64,000 nucleotides of DNA from Sphingobacterium allocomposti (GTDB lineage: Bacteria; Bacteroidota; Bacteroidia; Sphingobacteriales; Sphingobacteriaceae), in the NCBI RefSeq assembly GCF_008124885.1, contig NZ_VNHX01000015.1, positions 47,989 to 111,988 on the forward strand, written 5' to 3'. Made by a program: the position numbers and the translations under genes. Every line of letters starts with the position of its first letter. The stretch's first letter is position 1. The notes below the pieces were generated by a model, which did not search any database, was not told the origin of the DNA, and saw only the letters and a list, made by a program, of their open reading frames with translations. Positions 62,505 through 64,000 of this stretch are shown here, in pieces.

Positions 62505-63023
62505 CTAGAATTTCTTGCAAAGTTACGAAAATTCATTTTTGTAAAATAAAATTTCTTACTCCTTGTGATTGTTCAAAATTATATTTTGGAATAATGGCAT
62601 ATTTCTTGTGAGGAGTTAAGCGGTCATCGAAGGTAAAAGCATAGTGAAATGCAGTTTATTTATACGGCATGTAGCACGGCGTCCTTCTATTACGTAAGTA
62701 GATTATACGACATCAAATAATTATAATACAGACGAAAATTACTAAATTGGCGTAAAACAAAAGGACATGATTTAACCGAACGCAGTTTCCTCATGAATGC
62801 CATTAAAAGTTAGCACTAAATGAATAACAATTAAGCAGATGAAACCATCCTGATGTATTCAAACCGCACAGGGGTATGAATAAGCGGAGGAAGTGAGCTC
62901 TTGGGCACTCTAAAACAAACACAGGTGATAAATCTGATAGCCTCATTGTCGCTAAAAAACAGACCCGGTGTAACGAGCTCATGTATACAGTTGAGGTTTA
63001 ACATTCTTAGATAATTTAAACGG
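62505..63023 (+). other. Intergenic region with degenerate repeat copies C and D
   Basis: 519 bp between divergent genes. On the minus strand it holds copy C of the dispersed repeat (62790-62823: AATGGCATTCATGAG preceded by TTATTCATTTAGTG) and copy D (62963-62988: GTATACATGAGCTCGTTAC). A minus-strand frame from about 63000 to 62831 reads NCIHELVTPGLFFSDNEA and further protein-like text, but has no supporting start. I see no RNA gene; the promoter of the META gene must be here but is not clear. Confidence 0.45.
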
Positions 63024-63815
63024 ATGAAAAAAATAAATTTAAGTTCTATGGCGCTGGCCGGTCTGGTGCTGTTGGGAAGCTGTTCGATGAATCGGGTTGC
63101 CGAAAAGGCAACTTCGGATATCACGGAAAAAAAATGGCAGTTAATTGAACTGGAAGGAAAGCCTGTCGCAGACCGGGTGAACGGGAAAATGCCTTATCTG
63201 GAACTGCGCAAAGAAGATAAACGTTACTCGGCCAGTGGAGGTTGTAACGGGATCGGTGGCACATACGAATGGACAAAGAATGGCGGTGTTAAGTTTAGCA
63301 GAGGTATGTCTACAATGATGGCCTGTCCGGATATGACCGCAGAAAGAGGATTAAATCATATGTTTGAAAAGGCAGACCGTTATCGTCTGGAGAACGACAC
63401 GCTCATATTTTCGCAAGGGAACGGTGCTGCGATTGCTAAGTTCAAACTGGCCGGTGAGGAGGCAAGCGCAGACGCAGCTGCTCTTCAGGGAACATGGGAG
63501 CTTAATTACATCCAGGATCCTAACGGCAAGCGTTTCGACGAGCTTTACGCGGAACGGAAGCCGACGATCACGTTCGACGCGGGGCTAGGTAACGTGTCCG
63601 GCAACAGCAGTTGTAATAACTTCTCCGGAAAGGTGACGGTTAAGGAGCAGACGATTCAGTTTTCTCCGTTGGCTATGACAAAAATGGCCTGTCAGGGTGA
63701 TGGGGAAAGCGTCTTTATGGGTGCTTTGGGAAAAGTGGATACCTTCGACGTACAGGAGAACTCGCTGACCTTTATTGCCGGGGGTACAGCCGTAATGCGC
63801 TTTCAAAGAAAATAG
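63024..63815 (+). CDS. Lipoprotein with two META (HslJ) domains
   Basis: 263 residues. Lipoprotein signal with lipobox LVLLGSCSM (Cys20). Two META domains follow: residues about 33-140, with KKWQLIELEGKPVADRVNGK, SASGGCNGIGGTYEW and MSTMMACPDM; and about 150-262, with LQGTWELNYIQDPNGKRFDE, VSGNSSCNNFSGKV and LAMTKMACQGDGE. HslJ-type META domains are linked to heat-shock and novobiocin responses in E. coli; role here unknown. Cys pairs (CNG/MACP) may form disulfides. Confidence 0.92.
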   Translation: MKKINLSSMALAGLVLLGSCSMNRVAEKATSDITEKKWQLIELEGKPVADRVNGKMPYLELRKEDKRYSASGGCNGIGGTYEWTKNGGVKFSRGMSTMMACPDMTAERGLNHMFEKADRYRLENDTLIFSQGNGAAIAKFKLAGEEASADAAALQGTWELNYIQDPNGKRFDELYAERKPTITFDAGLGNVSGNSSCNNFSGKVTVKEQTIQFSPLAMTKMACQGDGESVFMGALGKVDTFDVQENSLTFIAGGTAVMRFQRK

Positions 63816-63913
63816 ATGAGAAGACAAACCGCTGTGATTGTACAAGACAATAAAAAAGTCCCGGAAATCTCGAGGGCACTGAAAAAGCCTCAATTTTTTA
63901 ATGATATTTAAAG

Positions 63914-63956
63914 AAATGACTGAGTATAGGTGTTCCCTTACTCGGTCATTTTTGTT
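63914..63956 (+). terminator. Terminator downstream of the META lipoprotein gene
   Basis: A 13-bp stem (63914-63926 with 63939-63951, one G-T pair) with a 12-nt loop, followed by tttgttt. It lies 98 bp after the stop codon. Works on the plus strand; the A-rich left side makes a bidirectional role possible. Confidence 0.7.
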
Positions 63957-64000
63957 TAAAGGGTTTCTGGAAGTTTGTTTTTTAATTGTTTTACTGAGGG

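Noticed and set aside
62831..63124. Minus-strand frame across the META gene start
   Set aside because: It overlaps a solid lipoprotein gene start and has no own start signal; the protein-like part (HELVTPG) is better treated as repeat copy D.

Overview
The window looks like a piece of a Bacteroidota chromosome, most likely of the Sphingobacteriaceae. Three things point there: promoters of the TTTG / about 19-20 bp / TAnnTTTG type, weak Shine-Dalgarno sequences, and gene content typical of that group (GH3-family protein next to lptB, DUF4254 with a GT9 heptosyltransferase, stand-alone mnmD, DUF2520 protein, DUF255/YyaL protein, orphan FMN glutamate-synthase-like protein). The genus is inference. 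I see no rRNA, tRNA, CRISPR array, prophage or intact insertion sequence.

Layout. 1-4.4 kb: mnhABCD of a multisubunit Na+/H+ (Mrp) antiporter on the minus strand, with mnhD cut by the window edge. 4.6-6.5 kb: acs with a clear terminator. 6.8-10.7 kb: UbiA-like membrane protein, 2-hydroxyacid dehydrogenase, FAD monooxygenase, rsmA. 11-15.9 kb (plus strand): small secreted protein, pdxA, CCA-adding-type enzyme, pRiA4b ORF-3-like protein, miaA. 15.9-16.45 kb: a nested tandem repeat. 16.5-21.7 kb (minus): ilvE, GH3 protein, lptB, recJ. 21.8-29.9 kb: metallo-hydrolase, YceI protein, a KhtTU-like K+/H+ antiporter pair, MIP18-family protein with a glycosyltransferase, polyprenyl diphosphate synthase, nitrilase-family amidase, MarR regulator. 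30-37.2 kb (minus): FMN glutamate-synthase-like protein, DUF2520 protein, ccmF, ccmE, dicarboxylate symporter.

37.2-39.9 kb is an AT-rich accessory island. It holds a truncated reading frame, a divergent XRE-regulator/SymE-like toxin pair with a legible operator-promoter, an integron attC-like palindrome directly behind the toxin gene, a secreted protein with a TonB-C-like tail, and a decayed gene with a HEYG(H)-type motif. 39.9-44 kb: mnmD, an SlyD-like FKBP, a DUF255 thioredoxin-domain protein and a SixA-like phosphatase. 44-52.8 kb: a surface-glycan cluster of seven glycosyltransferases (GT2, GT4, GT9 and GT90 types) plus DUF4254. 52.8-60.4 kb: nuoH-I-J-K-L-M-N, the membrane half of complex I, without nuoA-G next to it. 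60.5-63.8 kb: a FUSC-family protein and a double-META lipoprotein.

Working together: the Mrp antiporter, the complex I membrane arm, the K+/H+ antiporter and cytochrome c maturation proteins handle ion and electron traffic at the inner membrane. lptB, the glycosyltransferases and DUF4254 fit LPS/LOS synthesis. cca, miaA, mnmD and rsmA mature RNA. The most unusual material is non-coding: a 7-bp repeat family (GCnnATR) at three intergenic loci, a dispersed GGYATTCATGAGCTC repeat at four places, an exact 87-bp tandem duplication over the 3' end of the symporter gene, and the attC-like toxin cassette.
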